Part shown: positions 10,571-19,310 of the stretch, in pieces | Layout of the letters: each line of letters starts with the position of its first letter | How positions within the stretch are numbered: the first letter of the stretch is position 1 | Origin: CALBPI01 sp045110335 | GTDB lineage: Bacteria; Pseudomonadota; Gammaproteobacteria; Steroidobacterales; Woeseiaceae | DNA: 32,666 nucleotides | Direction of reading: 5' to 3' | NCBI GenBank assembly: GCA_045110335.1 | Contig: JBGCGB010000064.1 | Location: 1 to 32,666, forward strand | Notes under the pieces: generated by a model | Database searches by the model: none | What the model was told of the DNA's origin: nothing | Seen by the model: only the letters and a program-made list of their open reading frames with translations | Program-made: the position numbers and the translations under genes

Positions 10571-12661
10571 TTACTCGTCTTCGCCAACTTCTTTCATGCT
10601 GAGACGGATTCGACCTTGACGGTCAACTTCGAGAACTTTCACACGCACCACGTCGCCTTCGCTCAGTTTGTCGCTGACCTTCTCAACGCGCTCATTGGAA
10701 ATCTGCGAGATGTGAACCAAGCCGTCTTTGCCAGGCAAGATCGTGACAAAGGCGCCGAAGTCCATCAAGCGAGCTACGCGCCCGTCATAGATAGATCCGA
10801 CTTCGACTTCTGCCGTGATCAATTCGATACGTCGACGAGCTTCTTTGCCCGATGCGCCATCAACAGACGCGATACGAACCGTACCGTCATTGTCGATATC
10901 AACGGTAGCACCCGTCTCTTCGGTGATGGCACGGATAACAGCACCACCTTTACCGATTACGTCGCGAATTTTCTCAGGATCAATCTTCAATGACATGATC
11001 GTTGGCGCCCAATCTGACATCTCTTCACGAGGTGTAGACAGTGTCTTCGCCATTTCAGCCAAAATATGCAGACGTGCATCTTTCGCTTGTTCTAGCGCAT
11101 TCTGCATGATTTCTTTGGTGATACCCTGAATCTTGATATCCATTTGCAGAGCCGTAATACCATCGTCGGTACCCGCCACTTTAAAGTCCATGTCGCCCAG
11201 GTGATCTTCATCGCCGAGAATGTCGGTCAGAACCGCGTATTTGTCGCCTTCTTTGACCAAGCCCATCGCAACACCAGCAACTGGCGCTTTGGTTGGCACA
11301 CCCGCATCCATCAACGCCATGCTCGAACCACAGACAGAAGCCATCGAGCTAGACCCATTGGACTCTGTGATCTCGGATACGAGGCGAATCACATACGGAA
11401 ATTCTTCAATCGTCGGCATAACGGCTTGGATACCGCGACGAGCCAGCTTGCCATGACCAATCTCACGACGCTTGGGTGAACCTACGAACCCCGTTTCCCC
11501 TACGCAATAAGGAGGGAAGTTGTAATGCAGCATGAACGGCTCTTTGCGTTCTCCTTCCAAGGCATCAATGATCTGCGCATCACGTCCGGTACCCAATGTT
11601 GCGACAACAATCGCCTGAGTCTCACCACGGGTGAACAAGGCCGAGCCATGTGCACGCGGCAAAACACCCGCTTTGGTTGCAATCGCACGAACCGTCGTGG
11701 TGTCACGACCGTCGATACGCGGATGACCGTCAATAACACGACCACGTACGACCGTCTTCTCAAGCTTGCCCAACGCGCCGCCAACGGCATCTGCGTCATA
11801 AGCCGGCTCATCACCGCCCGCCAGTGCTTCAAGTACGCTGCCTTTGAGCTCGCGAACTTTTTCCTGACGTGCCTGTTTTTCGGTAACCTGATAGGCAGCC
11901 GTCATACCGTCGGTACCAAGCTCTGCCACCTTCGCAGCCAATGTTTCGTCAACCGGCGGTGCCTCCCAATCCCATGCGGGCTTGGATGCCTCCGATGCAA
12001 GCTCTTTGATTGCTTCAATAACAACCTGCATTTGGTCATGGCCGTAAACGACCGCGCCCAGCATGACGTCTTCCGGTAAGCGATCCGCTTCCGATTCGAC
12101 CATCAGCACCGCATCAGCGGTACCAGCTACAACGAGGTCCAACTTGGACTCAGCCAATGCAGAAGCACTTGGGTTCAGCAAATATTCGCCATCGGCATAA
12201 CCAACGCGAGCTGCGCCAATTGGGCCCTGGAACGGCATGCCGGAAATGGCCAGTGCCGCAGAGGCACCAATCAACGCAGGAATATCCGGATCAATCTCTG
12301 GATCCAAAGACACAACCGTAGCGATGACCTGAACTTCGTTGATAAAGCCTTTCGGGAAGAGCGGACGCAACGGACGGTCAATCAAACGACTCGTCAGCGT
12401 TTCTTTCTCGCTAGGACGACCTTCGCGCTTGAAGAACCCACCCGGGATCTTGCCTGCTGCATAGGTCTTTTCCTGATAGTTAATCGTCAACGGGAAAAAG
12501 TCGCGACCGGGATCCGGCTTCTTGCGACCTACCGCTGTGACCAACACGGCAGTATCGCCCATGCTAACCATCACGGCGCCATCTGTTTGACGAGCAATCT
12601 CGCCGGTTTCTAAAGTGACCGTATTGCCACCATATTGGAATGTCTTCTTTATAGCTTGCAC
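10571..12661 (-). CDS. pnp: Polyribonucleotide nucleotidyltransferase (PNPase)
   Basis: PNPase is a phosphorolytic 3'-to-5' exoribonuclease and degradosome component. The 696-residue protein has two RNase PH domains (about 10-145 and 320-465, the second with FMLHYNFPPYCVGETGFVG) separated by an all-helical linker. A KH domain follows with the GxxG loop IRDVIGKGGAVIR (about 565). An S1 domain comes last (GRVARLMDFGAFVTILPGKDGLVHIS). The start is GTG, preceded by AAGGA about 7 bases upstream. It follows rpsO, as in E. coli. A strong terminator-like hairpin lies between the two genes and ends only 29 bases before this start, so expression depends on readthrough or on a nearby promoter. Confidence 0.97.
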   Translation of the reverse strand: MQAIKKTFQYGGNTVTLETGEIARQTDGAVMVSMGDTAVLVTAVGRKKPDPGRDFFPLTINYQEKTYAAGKIPGGFFKREGRPSEKETLTSRLIDRPLRPLFPKGFINEVQVIATVVSLDPEIDPDIPALIGASAALAISGMPFQGPIGAARVGYADGEYLLNPSASALAESKLDLVVAGTADAVLMVESEADRLPEDVMLGAVVYGHDQMQVVIEAIKELASEASKPAWDWEAPPVDETLAAKVAELGTDGMTAAYQVTEKQARQEKVRELKGSVLEALAGGDEPAYDADAVGGALGKLEKTVVRGRVIDGHPRIDGRDTTTVRAIATKAGVLPRAHGSALFTRGETQAIVVATLGTGRDAQIIDALEGERKEPFMLHYNFPPYCVGETGFVGSPKRREIGHGKLARRGIQAVMPTIEEFPYVIRLVSEITESNGSSSMASVCGSSMALMDAGVPTKAPVAGVAMGLVKEGDKYAVLTDILGDEDHLGDMDFKVAGTDDGITALQMDIKIQGITKEIMQNALEQAKDARLHILAEMAKTLSTPREEMSDWAPTIMSLKIDPEKIRDVIGKGGAVIRAITEETGATVDIDNDGTVRIASVDGASGKEARRRIELITAEVEVGSIYDGRVARLMDFGAFVTILPGKDGLVHISQISNERVEKVSDKLSEGDVVRVKVLEVDRQGRIRLSMKEVGEDE

Positions 12662-12690
12662 GCTAATTCCTTACTTTTTTACTTACCCTT

Positions 12691-12735
12691 AAAAAACGAC
12701 GCCCCTGATCAGCCAATTGGCGAAAACAGGGGCGT
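12691..12735 (-). terminator. Rho-independent terminator between rpsO and pnp
   Basis: On the minus strand ACGCCCCTG (12735-12727) pairs perfectly with CAGGGGCGT (12707-12699) as a 9-bp stem. The loop contains a small GCC-AATT-GGC sub-hairpin. The stem is followed by CG and six T (12696-12691). This is a good intrinsic terminator for rpsO. Its position suggests a role in limiting or processing the pnp transcript. Confidence 0.85.
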
Positions 12736-12775
12736 GATGATCTGCTTGATTATCAATATCCGCTTTAGCGAAAGC

Positions 12776-13045
12776 TTAGCGGCGCAGACCTAATCTCTTG
12801 ATCAAATCCGCATAACGGGCCTGATCTTTTTTCTTCAAATAGTCGAGAAGCTTGCGTCGCTTGTTGACCATTTTCAAAAGACCAAGACGCGAGTGGTGAT
12901 CTTTCTTGTGAGAATTGAAATGACCTTGAAGATCCGAGATGCGTGCGGAAAGCAGCGCAACCTGAACCTCTGGCGATCCGGTGTCTTTGTCGTCTAGCCG
13001 GTAGTCGGCGACGATGCTGTTTTTCCGTTCGGTTGTGAGTGGCAT
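12776..13045 (-). CDS. rpsO: 30S ribosomal protein S15
   Basis: S15 is a primary 16S rRNA-binding protein of the small-subunit platform. The 89-residue product has the family's four-helix pattern and conserved segments TGSPEVQVALLSARI and HHSRLGLLKMVNKRRKLLDYL, and ends RLGLRR. I chose the ATG at 13045, where the conserved MPLTTERK start lies; the open frame reads 8 codons further upstream without similarity. It sits between truB and pnp in the usual gammaproteobacterial order, with its own likely promoter and terminator. Confidence 0.97.
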   Translation of the reverse strand: MPLTTERKNSIVADYRLDDKDTGSPEVQVALLSARISDLQGHFNSHKKDHHSRLGLLKMVNKRRKLLDYLKKKDQARYADLIKRLGLRR

Positions 13046-13202
13046 GATCCAAAAAACTCCAAAATCCAAAATACACCGACCATCTGGCCGGCCTGTTCTA
13101 TTCGCATGTAAAGTCGGAAACGTCCCGCCGAATGGACAGGCTCGTTACCGCAGCAGCTCAGTGATTGACAATCTCAATGCGCGCGGCCCCGATTAGCCCG
13201 CT
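13046..13202 (-). promoter_or_regulatory. Long rpsO 5' leader
   Basis: From the predicted start site near 13196 to the rpsO ATG there are about 150 untranslated bases. The leader contains GC-rich complementary segments such as GGCCGGCC. In several bacteria S15 represses its own mRNA by binding a structured leader, so this region is a candidate for the same control. I did not resolve a fold matching a known S15-binding element. Confidence 0.35.
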
Positions 13203-13232
13203 ATTGTAACGTGCGAAACCGCTACGAAACAA
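13203..13232 (-). promoter_or_regulatory. Candidate rpsO promoter
   Basis: On the minus strand TTGTTT (13232-13227) is followed after 18 bases by TACAAT (13208-13203), a fair sigma-70 promoter. It lies between the truB terminator-like hairpin and rpsO, so rpsO can be transcribed apart from the rimP operon. Confidence 0.55.
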
Positions 13233-13244
13233 CGGTTTTTCAGC

Positions 13245-13285
13245 AAAAATGCCCGATATCCTGATGACCAGCGATTAACCGGGCA
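13245..13285 (-). terminator. Putative terminator after truB
   Basis: On the minus strand TGCCCG (13285-13280) pairs with CGGGCA (13255-13250), closing a 24-base loop that holds a smaller CTG/CAG stem. ATTTTTG follows. The stem begins within the end of truB. The long loop makes it weaker than the rpsO terminator. Confidence 0.5.
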
Positions 13286-14207
13286 CCTGCGCCGCGGACA
13301 TGACCCGAATTGGCGTCAAACTACCGTCCGAATCTACCTGACCACTGCCCAAAAAACGCCCTTTAGGACCATAGCAGCGCACGTGGCTCGCCACTTCAGT
13401 CATGACGTCTACGCGTTGTCCATGACAAAACCGGGTTGCCCTGTCAGCGTCAAGGGAAACCTCAGGCCATGACATGATCCCGCTCTCGACCGGCAACAAA
13501 TGGGGCATAAACTTATCGTCCTCGGCCAACGATTCCAGCTTTTCCAATGTCATCATTTCGGTGACAAAAGGCGCCACCGAGGTTCTTCTCAACTGCTCGG
13601 TCCATGCTAGCGTTTCCGCTGCTTTCGCCATATCTTCGACCAATGTCCTGATGTAGGTTCCTTTGGAGCAACTCACCGAAAACACAATGCGCTCATCACT
13701 GGCTTCGCGGATTTGGAGTGAGAATATATTGACAGTTCGAGCAGGTCGCTCAACCGTCTTGCCCTGCCGGGCGATTGCGTAAAGTCGCTGCCCATCTTGT
13801 TTCAATGCCGAGTACATCGGCGGCACTTGCTGAATTTCGCCGATAAACGGTTCAGCAATGGCCTGCCAGCCTTCTGCATCAAGACTTGGGATCGCTACCG
13901 TTGGACTTTTTTCACCTTCGGCGTCTCCGGTTGAGGACGACTGACCCAACCTCGCCACAACCTCATAGGTCTTGTTGGCCTCTAGCATCGCATGTGAAAA
14001 ACGGGTCGCATCGCCAAAACAAAGTGGCAGCATGCCGGTCGCTAGGGGATCCAGACTGCCTGTGTGGCCACCCTTGCGGGCGCGCACCAAATATCTCGCT
14101 CTCTGCAGAGCCGCATTCGAACTGAGACCAGCGGGTTTATCCAAAAGCAGAATGCCATGCACATCCCTGCGAACGATCTTCCGTTTTGGCGCCTTGTCAG
14201 TCGCCAT
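13275..14207 (-). CDS. truB: tRNA pseudouridine(55) synthase TruB
   Basis: TruB makes pseudouridine 55 in the T loop of most tRNAs. The protein begins with the conserved GILLLDKPAGLSSNAAL. The catalytic motif GGHTGSLDPLATGMLPLCFG contains the nucleophilic Asp. KTYEVVARLG and later CSKGTYIRTLVEDM are also family hallmarks. The C-terminal domain ends near VPG. I place the start at the ATG at 14207, which overlaps the rbfA stop region by 11 bases; two further ATGs just upstream (14213 and 14216) are equally possible. From 14207 the product has 310 residues, normal for TruB. Confidence 0.95.
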   Translation of the reverse strand: MATDKAPKRKIVRRDVHGILLLDKPAGLSSNAALQRARYLVRARKGGHTGSLDPLATGMLPLCFGDATRFSHAMLEANKTYEVVARLGQSSSTGDAEGEKSPTVAIPSLDAEGWQAIAEPFIGEIQQVPPMYSALKQDGQRLYAIARQGKTVERPARTVNIFSLQIREASDERIVFSVSCSKGTYIRTLVEDMAKAAETLAWTEQLRRTSVAPFVTEMMTLEKLESLAEDDKFMPHLLPVESGIMSWPEVSLDADRATRFCHGQRVDVMTEVASHVRCYGPKGRFLGSGQVDSDGSLTPIRVMSAAQVPG

Positions 14208-14580
14208 CCTCATCATCCGATGATGCCGGCTGGCCTGCCTCGCTGGCCGCAATGAGACCCGTCAGGTGGAAACCGCGGGCGACGCTGTCGTCATGTGCAA
14301 AACGCAGCTCTGGCACATGTCTCACCTTAATCTCGCGGCCCAAACGTCCACGCAAAAACCCGGAGGCCTTCTGCAAAGCCTGCAGCGCCGGTGCCGGATC
14401 TGCATCCGGGTCCAGCGTCGCATAATAGATTCGGGCCACAGACAAATCCCGGCTCAGATCGATCGCACTGACCGTAACGCCATTCAATCGCGGATCCTTA
14501 ATTTCGAAACGTAGCAACTCGTTCAGCACCCGCTGGACCTGCCCCGACAAACGGGAGCTGCGGGTAAATTCACGAGCCAT
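14197..14580 (-). CDS. rbfA: Ribosome-binding factor A
   Basis: RbfA is a KH-fold factor that helps mature the 30S subunit and the 16S rRNA 5' end. The 127-residue sequence starts MAREFTRSSRLSGQVQRVLNE and contains the expected IKDPRLNGVTVSAIDLSRDLSVARIYY segment and GRLGREIKVRHVPELRFAHDDS. The Asp/Glu-rich C-terminus is common in the family. It lies 12 bases after infB and overlaps truB, in a conserved operon order. Confidence 0.96.
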   Translation of the reverse strand: MAREFTRSSRLSGQVQRVLNELLRFEIKDPRLNGVTVSAIDLSRDLSVARIYYATLDPDADPAPALQALQKASGFLRGRLGREIKVRHVPELRFAHDDSVARGFHLTGLIAASEAGQPASSDDEDGD

Positions 14581-14592
14581 CAGCGTGTTGCC

Positions 14593-17079
14593 TTAATCCA
14601 GCGTACGGGCGTATTCGACGCGCTCAAAGCACTCGATTTGATCACCCGCTTTGACGTCGTTGTAGTTCTTGACGCCGATACCACATTCGGTACCCGCCCG
14701 AACTTCGTTGACGTCGTCTTTAAACCGGCGAAGCGACTCGAGCTCGCCTTCGTAGATCACAACGTTCTCGCGCAACACGCGAATCGGCAACGCGCGACGT
14801 ACATACCCGTCGGCGACCATACACCCGGCGACATTGCCGAGCTTCGGTGATCTGAAGACATCCCGGACCTCGGCCAAGCCCACGATTTGTTCACGAACTT
14901 CTGGCGACAACAGACCGGAAACCGCCGCTTTAACGTCATCGATAGCTTCATAGATGATGCTGTAATAACGCAGGTCGACTTCTGATTCTTTGATCTGGCT
15001 ACGTGCCGCCGCATCAGCTCGCACATTGAATCCGAGCACGATGGCGTTGGACGCCGAGGCCAATGTAATGTCTGATTCAGTGATACCGCCGACACCGGAA
15101 GCAATCACACGAACCTGAACTTCATCGTTCGAAATCGCTTCTAACGAATCTTTCAACGCCTCCGCACTACCGTTTACATCCGCCTTGATCATCAACGAAA
15201 CCGTGACTTTCTCACCGTCGGTCATTTGGCTAAAGACATTCTCGAGTTTCGCTGCCTGTTGCTGCGCCAGTTTGGTATCGCGTGCTTTGGCTTGGCGGAA
15301 CTCAGCGACTTCGCGTGCTTTACGCTCATCAGCCAAGGCCAGTACTTCATCGCCTGGCGAAGGTACGCCCGACAAACCGAGTACAACCGCCGGAGTTGAT
15401 GGACCAGCGAGTGCAAGCGGCTGCTGGCTCTCATCGAACATTGCCCGAATACGGCCATACTCTTCACCCGCCAGAATGTAATCACCCTGACGCAACGTGC
15501 CGGATTGGATGAGCACCGTCGCGACTGCGCCGCGGCCTTTCTCAAGACTACCTTCGACGACAACACCACGTGCGTCACCTTCGGTAATGGCTTTCAAATC
15601 CATGACTTCAGCTTGTAACAATACCGCTTCAAGCAACTCATCAATGCCGTCGCCTTTCAGCGCAGAAACATTGACGAACTGGGATTCGCCACCCCAATCC
15701 TCAGGAATCACTTCGTATTGTGATAATTCTGTCCGGACCCGCTCCGGATCTGCATTCTCACGGTCGATCTTGTTAACAGCGACGACGATAGGCACGCCGG
15801 CTGCTTTAGAATGCTGGATCGCCTCGATCGTTTGCGGCATAACGCCATCATCAGCGGCAACAACCAGAATGACGATATCGGTCGCTTGTGCTCCGCGCGC
15901 GCGCATCGATGTGAAAGCGGCATGGCCCGGTGTGTCCAGGAAGCAAACGTCGCCATTTTCCGTGCTAACGCGGTAAGCGCCGATATGCTGCGTGATCCCG
16001 CCCGCCTCGCCGGCGGCAACCCGCGACGTCCGGATGTAGTCAAGCAATGACGTCTTACCGTGATCGACATGGCCCATAATCGTAACAACCGGCGGACGCG
16101 TTTGTTCGTCACCTTCCGAGTCCGAAACCGTTGCCAGCAGCTCATCATCAACACTGGCTTCCGCCATCGGCACCGCGTTGTGGCCGAGTTCTTCCACCAC
16201 CAACGTTGCGGTATCCTGATCGATCACCTGGTTAATGGTAACCATGGCGCCCATACCCATGAGCGCCTTGATAACTTCCGTCGCCTTGACCGCCATCTTC
16301 TGGGACAAATCACCGACAGAAATCGTCTCTGGAATCTCGACATCACGAATAACCGGAGCCGTCGGCTTCTCAAAGCCGTGCTGGGAATCCACATTCACAT
16401 TGCTTGGACGACGTCGTTGTGCGGGACGCTTGCGTTTGCGCCGTCCGCTCTTGTCATCTGCAACACGCAGCTCTTTGCGGCCGTATTTCGTCTTCTCTTT
16501 TTGCTGTTCGCGCTGTGCACGCTCGCGTGCTTCCTGCTCTTTTCGACGCTGCTGTTCGGCCAGCTCAGCCTCAAGCTTGCGTTGAGCGGCTTCATCGGCA
16601 CGTTTCTTCGCGTCCTCTTCAGCTTCGCGTTGCTCTTTCTCGCGTTCTTCAGCGGCTTTCTGTTCAGCGGCTTCTTGCTCGGCCTTGCGACCCGCTTCTT
16701 CTTCGTCGCGGGCACGCTTCGCTTCGTCCAGTTCGGCCTGCTGGGCTTTCGCCTGTTCCTCAAGCACATCACGTTTGACGTAGGTCCGCTTCTTGCGCAC
16801 CTCAACCGCAACGGTGCGGGCACTGCCCTTGTTGCCGGCCATGCGTAATTCACTTTGCGACTTACGCTTCAAAGTGATTTTCCGTGGTGCAGCCGCTAGT
16901 TTGCCCTCGTCCTTACCGTGTGAACGGCGAAGGTGTCCGAGCAAATCCATCTTGGCATCATCACTGATTTTGTCATCAGCACCGGAAACCTCGATACCCG
17001 CCTCTGCAAGCTGCTCTAGCAACTTATCGACCGGTACTTTCAGGACTTCCGCAAATTGTGAGACTGTCACATCAGCCAT
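14593..17079 (-). CDS. infB: Translation initiation factor IF-2
   Basis: IF-2 is the GTPase that positions initiator tRNA on the 30S subunit and promotes subunit joining. The 828-residue protein has an N-terminal IF2_N helical domain (residues 1-50) and an IF2-associated region. A very charged Glu/Ala/Lys/Arg-rich helical linker follows (about 95-215). The conserved core has G1 GHVDHGKTS (about 336), G3 DTPGHAAF, G4 NKID and G5 SAL, then domains II-IV. A second IF2_N-like segment (ETISVGDLSQKMAVKATEVIKAL) sits just before the G domain. GGAG lies 8 bases before the ATG. It follows nusA by 33 bases and precedes rbfA. Confidence 0.97.
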   Translation of the reverse strand: MADVTVSQFAEVLKVPVDKLLEQLAEAGIEVSGADDKISDDAKMDLLGHLRRSHGKDEGKLAAAPRKITLKRKSQSELRMAGNKGSARTVAVEVRKKRTYVKRDVLEEQAKAQQAELDEAKRARDEEEAGRKAEQEAAEQKAAEEREKEQREAEEDAKKRADEAAQRKLEAELAEQQRRKEQEARERAQREQQKEKTKYGRKELRVADDKSGRRKRKRPAQRRRPSNVNVDSQHGFEKPTAPVIRDVEIPETISVGDLSQKMAVKATEVIKALMGMGAMVTINQVIDQDTATLVVEELGHNAVPMAEASVDDELLATVSDSEGDEQTRPPVVTIMGHVDHGKTSLLDYIRTSRVAAGEAGGITQHIGAYRVSTENGDVCFLDTPGHAAFTSMRARGAQATDIVILVVAADDGVMPQTIEAIQHSKAAGVPIVVAVNKIDRENADPERVRTELSQYEVIPEDWGGESQFVNVSALKGDGIDELLEAVLLQAEVMDLKAITEGDARGVVVEGSLEKGRGAVATVLIQSGTLRQGDYILAGEEYGRIRAMFDESQQPLALAGPSTPAVVLGLSGVPSPGDEVLALADERKAREVAEFRQAKARDTKLAQQQAAKLENVFSQMTDGEKVTVSLMIKADVNGSAEALKDSLEAISNDEVQVRVIASGVGGITESDITLASASNAIVLGFNVRADAAARSQIKESEVDLRYYSIIYEAIDDVKAAVSGLLSPEVREQIVGLAEVRDVFRSPKLGNVAGCMVADGYVRRALPIRVLRENVVIYEGELESLRRFKDDVNEVRAGTECGIGVKNYNDVKAGDQIECFERVEYARTLD

Positions 17080-17112
17080 TCAATATTCTCCGCTTATCGC
17101 GCGAAACAGGCC

Positions 17113-18615
17113 TTAGGCCTGCTCTTCTTCTTCGAACCAGTGTGCCCGCGCTGCCATAATCAGCGTCGCGGCCTCTGCTTCTTCCATTTCAATTAATTCC
17201 AGCAAATCGTCAGTCGCTTGCTCCGCAAGATCATCGCGCGTTGCAATGCCCTTCGCAGCCAGCTTCAATGCCAATTCGTCTGTCATCCCTTCCACATCGA
17301 ACATATCTGCCGATGGTTCCGATTGCTCGATGCCTTCTTCGGTGGCGATCGCCTGCGTGAGCAACACGTCGCGCGCCCGATTTCGGAGCTCGTCGATCAT
17401 GTCCTCGTCAAACTCTTCAATGGCGGCCAACTCTGACGCCGGCACGTACGCGATTTCTTCAATCGTTGAGAAACCTTCCTGAACCAGGATCATTGCAATC
17501 TCGCTATCGACATCCAATTGCTTCATGAAAACTTCCGATAGCTCGCGCATCTCGGCTTCACTCTTGGCCTCGGCATCTGCCTCGGTCATCACGTTCAGTT
17601 CCCAGCCCGTTAGCTCGCTCGCCAACCGGATGTTCTGCCCGCCCCGACCAATCGCCTGGGATAACTTATCCTCATCGACGGCAATATCCATGCTGTGCTT
17701 GTCTTCGTCTACGACAATAGAAACGACTTCAGCAGGCGACATTGCATTGACCACAAACTGCGCCGGATTGTCATCCCAAAGGATGATATCTACTCGCTCG
17801 CCGGCCAATTCATTCGACACAGCCTGAACGCGTGAACCACGCATACCGACGCAAGCACCAACCGGGTCGATGCGCGTATCGTTACTCTTGACGGCAATTT
17901 TCGCACGCAAACCAGGATCACGCGCTGCACCAAGAATCTCGATCATGCCCTGACCCACTTCGGGCACTTCCAGCTTGAAAAGATCAACCAGGAAGTCTGG
18001 CGCTGTTCTGCTAATAAACAACTGCGGACCGCGCGGCTCGGAGCGAACCTCTACCAAACGTCCCTTGATACGATCCTGAGGACGTACTGGTTCACGTGGC
18101 AACATGTTCTCGCGCGGGATAAAGCCTTCTGCGGTACCGCCAAGGTCAACATAGACACCATTACGATCAACACGTTTAACCAAACCGCTCAACATTTCGT
18201 CGACGCGATCTTCAAATTCTTCAACGATCTTCTGACGCTCAGCTTCACGCACCCGCTGCACAATGACCTGCTTGGCGGTTTGGGCAGCAATCCTGCCGAA
18301 TTCAACCGACTCAATAGGTTCTTCAACAAAACCGTCAACTTCTGCATCCGGGTTAACATCGACCGCGTCGATCATACGAAGCTCGCTATCCGGCGTTTCC
18401 AGCTCTGTGGAATCATCCGCGAACACCTTCCAGCGCCTGAACGTGTCGTATTCGCCGGTCTCGCGATCGATGGCAACGCGCACATCGATGCTATCGCCAT
18501 GGCGCTTTTTGGTTGCAGAAGCTAGCGCGGCTTCCATCGCATCAAAAATGATCTCGCGCTCAACGCCCTTCTCATTAGAGACCGCTTCGATGACCATCAA
18601 CATTTCTTTGCTCAT
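17113..18615 (-). CDS. nusA: Transcription termination/antitermination protein NusA
   Basis: NusA binds RNA polymerase and nascent RNA and modulates pausing, intrinsic termination and antitermination. The 500 residues show the NusA N-terminal domain. An S1 domain (LVKRVDRNGVYVDLGGTAEGFIP) and two KH domains follow; the first has CVGMRGSRVQAV and the second AIGRGGQNIRLA. Two C-terminal acidic helix-hairpin-helix repeats (about 365-420 and 440-500) end in EEEEQA, the long form typical of Gammaproteobacteria. It is the second gene of the rimP-nusA-infB operon, 29 bases after rimP. NusA autoregulation would fit the hairpin-rich leader upstream of rimP. Confidence 0.97.
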   Translation of the reverse strand: MSKEMLMVIEAVSNEKGVEREIIFDAMEAALASATKKRHGDSIDVRVAIDRETGEYDTFRRWKVFADDSTELETPDSELRMIDAVDVNPDAEVDGFVEEPIESVEFGRIAAQTAKQVIVQRVREAERQKIVEEFEDRVDEMLSGLVKRVDRNGVYVDLGGTAEGFIPRENMLPREPVRPQDRIKGRLVEVRSEPRGPQLFISRTAPDFLVDLFKLEVPEVGQGMIEILGAARDPGLRAKIAVKSNDTRIDPVGACVGMRGSRVQAVSNELAGERVDIILWDDNPAQFVVNAMSPAEVVSIVVDEDKHSMDIAVDEDKLSQAIGRGGQNIRLASELTGWELNVMTEADAEAKSEAEMRELSEVFMKQLDVDSEIAMILVQEGFSTIEEIAYVPASELAAIEEFDEDMIDELRNRARDVLLTQAIATEEGIEQSEPSADMFDVEGMTDELALKLAAKGIATRDDLAEQATDDLLELIEMEEAEAATLIMAARAHWFEEEEQA

Positions 18616-18644
18616 AAGAACACTCTTTTGTCACTTGTAGCCGG

Positions 18645-19094
18645 CTAAAATTCCGGCACCAACCTTGCTGATTCAATCTTATCGATTGGCAAGCTGTGCA
18701 GATCGCCATCGACCTCAAGACTCACTTGCCCATCAACCAACCCTTTCAGTACACCCTTCATCCGAAGTCTGCCCTGAAAGCCCTTTTGCATTTTGACCTT
18801 GATTTGCTCACCCGCATACTTCTCGAAGTGCGCTTCACGCCTCAATGGCCGGTCTAGTCCCGGGGACGAAACCTCTAAATTGTACTCTCCGGGAATCGGA
18901 TCCTCGACATCTAAAACACCGCTGACTTGATGACTGACAGCCGAGCAATCCTCAAGCGTGATGCCATCCGGCCCATCGATAAAGATTTGCAACACAGCGC
19001 CTTGGCCGGCCCCGCGATATTCCACATCGACTAACTCGTAGCCCAGACGCTCGATTACCGGTGTTAGCAGCGTTTCCAACGTTTCACCGAGCAA
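18645..19094 (-). CDS. rimP: Ribosome maturation factor RimP
   Basis: RimP assists 30S maturation around S12 and S19 incorporation. The 149 residues have the family core GYELVDVEYRGAGQGAVLQIFID, then GITLEDCSAVSHQVSGVLDVED and YNLEVSSPGLDRPL, and an SH3-like C-terminal domain. The start codon is TTG at 19094, supported by AAGGTGA about 8 bases upstream. It leads the nusA-infB-rbfA-truB operon. A promoter and three hairpins lie in the 210 bases before it. Confidence 0.95.
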   Translation of the reverse strand: MLGETLETLLTPVIERLGYELVDVEYRGAGQGAVLQIFIDGPDGITLEDCSAVSHQVSGVLDVEDPIPGEYNLEVSSPGLDRPLRREAHFEKYAGEQIKVKMQKGFQGRLRMKGVLKGLVDGQVSLEVDGDLHSLPIDKIESARLVPEF

Positions 19095-19123
19095 ATTCAG
19101 TCACCTTTTCCCAAAACCAAAAA

Positions 19124-19140
19124 ATGGGCATAAAGCCCAT
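19124..19140 (-). terminator. Third leader hairpin (terminator-like), next to rimP
   Basis: On the minus strand ATGGGC-TTTAT-GCCCAT is followed immediately by a T-rich run (TTTTTGGTTTTGG). The stem has 6 bp. It lies about 30 bases before the rimP start codon, so it could stop transcription before the operon. Confidence 0.5.
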
Positions 19141-19147
19141 TCACAAC

Positions 19148-19171
19148 TTGCCTGACGGAAATAGCAGGCAA
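19148..19171 (-). other. Second leader hairpin
   Basis: TTGCCTG and CAGGCAA form a perfect 7-bp stem around a 10-base loop. It lies between two terminator-like hairpins and could act as an antiterminator or spacer, or as a protein site. No T tract of its own follows on the minus strand. Confidence 0.5.
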
Positions 19172-19172
19172 A

Positions 19173-19195
19173 CAAAAAGCCCCAGAGGGGCTTGC
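19173..19195 (-). terminator. First leader terminator
   Basis: On the minus strand AAGCCCC-TCT-GGGGCTT forms a 7-bp stem with a 3-base loop, followed by TTTGTTTG. This is a convincing intrinsic terminator about 110-130 bases after the promoter at 19311-19340. It lies some 80 bases before rimP, inside the apparent leader. Confidence 0.75.
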
Positions 19196-19310
19196 GAGAT
19201 GCGTGTTAGAAGCCTCAACAGCTTCTACAACGCCTGAGACGTTACTTTATTGGCAATCGGAGCTACTTGCGCTCTGCCTGCCGCCAGGGAGTTCGTCCAG
19301 TTATTTCATC

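Larger units (their letters stand above)
19095..19310 (-). ncRNA. Structured leader or small RNA upstream of rimP
   Basis: The predicted transcript begins near 19304 and runs about 210 bases to the rimP TTG. Its 5' part holds a long hairpin: TAGAAGC-TGTTGAG-GCTTCTA, extended by GCGT/ACGC after a two-base mismatch, near 19204-19236. Three more hairpins follow in series, the first with a terminator-like T-rich tail. The RNA could be an attenuating operon leader or a separate ~130-base small RNA ending at the first terminator. A rimP leader motif with predicted attenuation is known in some Gammaproteobacteria, but I cannot confirm a match by eye. No leader peptide, tRNA-Leu or secG is present, although those are common upstream of rimP in relatives. 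Confidence 0.5.

Noticed and set aside
16060..16848. 262-codon plus-strand frame antisense to infB
   Set aside because: It mirrors the Glu/Ala/Arg-rich linker of IF-2, which gives long stop-free antisense frames. infB is certain on the minus strand.
19196..19304. tRNA, 4.5S RNA or RNase P RNA upstream of rimP
   Set aside because: There is no cloverleaf with CCA, no GGAAGCAGCC-like SRP core and no GAGGAAAGTCC segment of RNase P RNA.
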